From: Novosphingobium sp. TH158
Lineage (GTDB): Bacteria; Pseudomonadota; Alphaproteobacteria; Sphingomonadales; Sphingomonadaceae
Assembly: GCF_002855555.1 (NCBI RefSeq)
Contig: NZ_PKRT01000001.1
Location: 310,001-374,000 of the forward strand
Direction of reading: 5' to 3'
DNA length: 64,000 nt
The translations under genes and the position numbers were made by a program. The notes under the pieces were generated by a model. The model searched no databases and was not told where the DNA came from. It saw only the letters and a program-made list of their open reading frames with translations. Numbering within the stretch: the stretch's first letter is position 1; each line of letters starts with the position of its first letter. Below are positions 62,818-64,000 of this stretch, piece by piece.

Positions 62818-64000
62818 TCAGTCCATTTCCCAGGCGCGCTCGCCGTGGCTGGCAAGATCCAGCCCCTCGCGCTCGTCGTCTTCGCTGACGCGCATGGGGA
62901 AGGCGAGGCCCACGGCGACCGCCAGGATCGCGCTGGCAATGGCCGACCAGATCGCGGTAACGCCAACGCCGACCACCTGCGCGATCAGCTGGGTGCCGAG
63001 CGAGTAGGTCGCCGGATCACCCGTTCCGCCCAGCGCCGGGTTAAGGAACACGGCCAGCAGGATTGATCCGGTGATGCCGCCCATGCCGTGCACTGCGAAC
63101 ACGTCGAGCGAATCGTCGATATGGAAGCGCTGCTTGACGACCTGGATCATCGGGAAGCAGACCAGCGCTGCGGCAATGCCGAAAATGAACGCAGCACCCG
63201 GCGAGATGAAGCCGGCTGCCGGAGTGACCGTGGCGAGCCCGGCGATCGCGCCCGTGGCGAAGCCGACGCTGGTGGGCTTGCCGACCTTGATCCGTTCGAC
63301 CAGCAGCCACATCAGGGCCGCAGCGGCCGCGCCGACATGGGTGTTGATGATTGCCGCCGCCGCATCGTCATTTGCTGCCAGCGCGGAGCCACCATTGAAG
63401 CCGAACCAGCCCACCCAGAGCAGGGCCGCACCGGCCATTGTCAGCGAGGGGCTGTGCGGCAGCATGAGCGTCTTGGGGAAGCCGGTGCGCTTGCCGAGCA
63501 GCGCGGCGGTTACCAGCGCTGAAACGCCGGCGGTAGTGTGAACGACGATACCACCCGCGAAATCGAGCGTGCCAAGCTTTGTCGCCAGCCAGCCGCCGCC
63601 CCATATCCAGTGGGCCACGGGGACATAGACGATCAGGCTCCAAAGGGCGCTGAACAGCACCACCCAGCCGAAGCGCGCGCGATCGACCCAGGCACCGACC
63701 ATTAGTGCCGGCGTGATCGAGGCGAAGGTCAGTTGGAACAGCGCAAACACGCTTTCCGGCACGTTATAGCCATCGCGGACATTGCCGAGGTTGTTGAGCA
63801 TCCAGTTGCTGCCGGCGCCGATCCAGCCGTTGGTTACCGGCCCGAAGGCAAGCGTGTAGCCCACCAGAACCCACAGCAGCGAAACCATTGCGGCAATCGC
63901 CCCGGTCTGGAGGCAGACGGAGAGGAAGTTCTTGGCGCGAACGAGGCCGCCGTAGAACAGCGTCAGGCCCGGCATGGTCATCATCAAGACGAAGGCCGAT
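62818..64000 (-). CDS. amt: Ammonium transporter (N-terminus beyond window edge)
   Basis: An Amt/MEP/Rh channel cut at the window edge; ~394 residues are seen. Sequence begins inside the first helices (SAFVLMMTMPGLTLFYGGLV) and shows GWVVLFSALWSLIVYVPVAH, WLATKLGTLDFAGGIVVHTT (the channel His region), HVGAAAAALMWLLVERIKVG and HGMGGITGSILLAV (second His). The C-terminal tail with RVSEDDEREGLDL is the site of GlnK control in relatives. A glnK gene, if present, would lie beyond the window edge. Confidence 0.94.
   Translation of the reverse strand, partial: SAFVLMMTMPGLTLFYGGLVRAKNFLSVCLQTGAIAAMVSLLWVLVGYTLAFGPVTNGWIGAGSNWMLNNLGNVRDGYNVPESVFALFQLTFASITPALMVGAWVDRARFGWVVLFSALWSLIVYVPVAHWIWGGGWLATKLGTLDFAGGIVVHTTAGVSALVTAALLGKRTGFPKTLMLPHSPSLTMAGAALLWVGWFGFNGGSALAANDDAAAAIINTHVGAAAAALMWLLVERIKVGKPTSVGFATGAIAGLATVTPAAGFISPGAAFIFGIAAALVCFPMIQVVKQRFHIDDSLDVFAVHGMGGITGSILLAVFLNPALGGTGDPATYSLGTQLIAQVVGVGVTAIWSAIASAILAVAVGLAFPMRVSEDDEREGLDLASHGERAWEMD

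Overview
The window is GC-rich and gene-dense, and it reads as chromosomal DNA of an alphaproteobacterium of the Sphingomonadales, most likely Novosphingobium or a close relative. The basis is gene content: a 4-hydroxyphenylpyruvate dioxygenase/VOC pair, many CoA-ester and SDR enzymes of aromatic or isoprenoid catabolism, an RNase E with an acidic insertion in its S1 region, a sphingomonad-type exosortase A (XrtA/PEP-CTERM) locus, and many GTG/TTG starts with 1-4 nt overlaps. The genus is inferred, since no rRNA is present. I found no tRNA, rRNA, CRISPR array, transposase or prophage.

Layout. 0-5 kb: the end of an MFS transporter, a SnoaL-like remnant, a PQQ/cytochrome c alcohol dehydrogenase, and a double-length acyl-CoA dehydrogenase. 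5-10.8 kb: malate synthase G, enoyl-CoA hydratase, a D-2-hydroxyacid dehydrogenase, then VOC protein and hppD under a strong promoter overlapped by a 40-bp palindrome. 10.8-20.4 kb: a leucine/isovalerate catabolic gene run on the minus strand (isovaleryl-CoA dehydrogenase, both methylcrotonyl-CoA carboxylase subunits, an unknown gene, MaoC, PPOX, CMD, SDR, HIBADH-like) with a divergent LysR regulator. 20.4-24.4 kb: class III CoA-transferase, SDR, EthD protein and succinate-semialdehyde-type dehydrogenase. 24.4-29.8 kb: an OprM/EmrA pair without its inner-membrane pump, a tyrosine phosphatase, an alpha/beta hydrolase and trxB.

29.8-36.5 kb is the most unusual region. The accessory arm of an exosortase A/exopolysaccharide locus is intact (hydrolases 1 and 2, acyl carrier protein, FemAB-like GNAT, acyl-CoA ligase, PLP decarboxylase). 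The next gene is an in-frame chimera: the N-terminal half of the polysaccharide export lipoprotein joined to the C-terminal third of the exosortase-associated amidotransferase. The normal interior of such loci (chain-length regulator, kinase, glycosyltransferases, exosortase) is absent, consistent with one large internal deletion. A CHASE2/degenerate-GGDEF/EAL protein follows, and a PEP-CTERM protein is still encoded at 57.9 kb.

36.6-50.5 kb: the EAL protein, a 329-bp non-coding interval ending in a strong terminator, pirin, the zapE/thioesterase/sdhB run, a large propeller-amidohydrolase, and a seven-gene plus-strand catabolic run (two SDRs, cupin, GST, esterase, SnoaL-like, methyltransferase). 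50.5-64 kb: rne with its terminator and long leader, an amidase and PBP1A for the cell wall, a peroxiredoxin, the PEP-CTERM protein, prfB behind a terminator-like hairpin that contains its ribosome-binding site, a lipoprotein methyltransferase, a nitronate monooxygenase-like flavoenzyme, a small lipase-like hydrolase, and the end of an ammonium transporter cut by the window edge.
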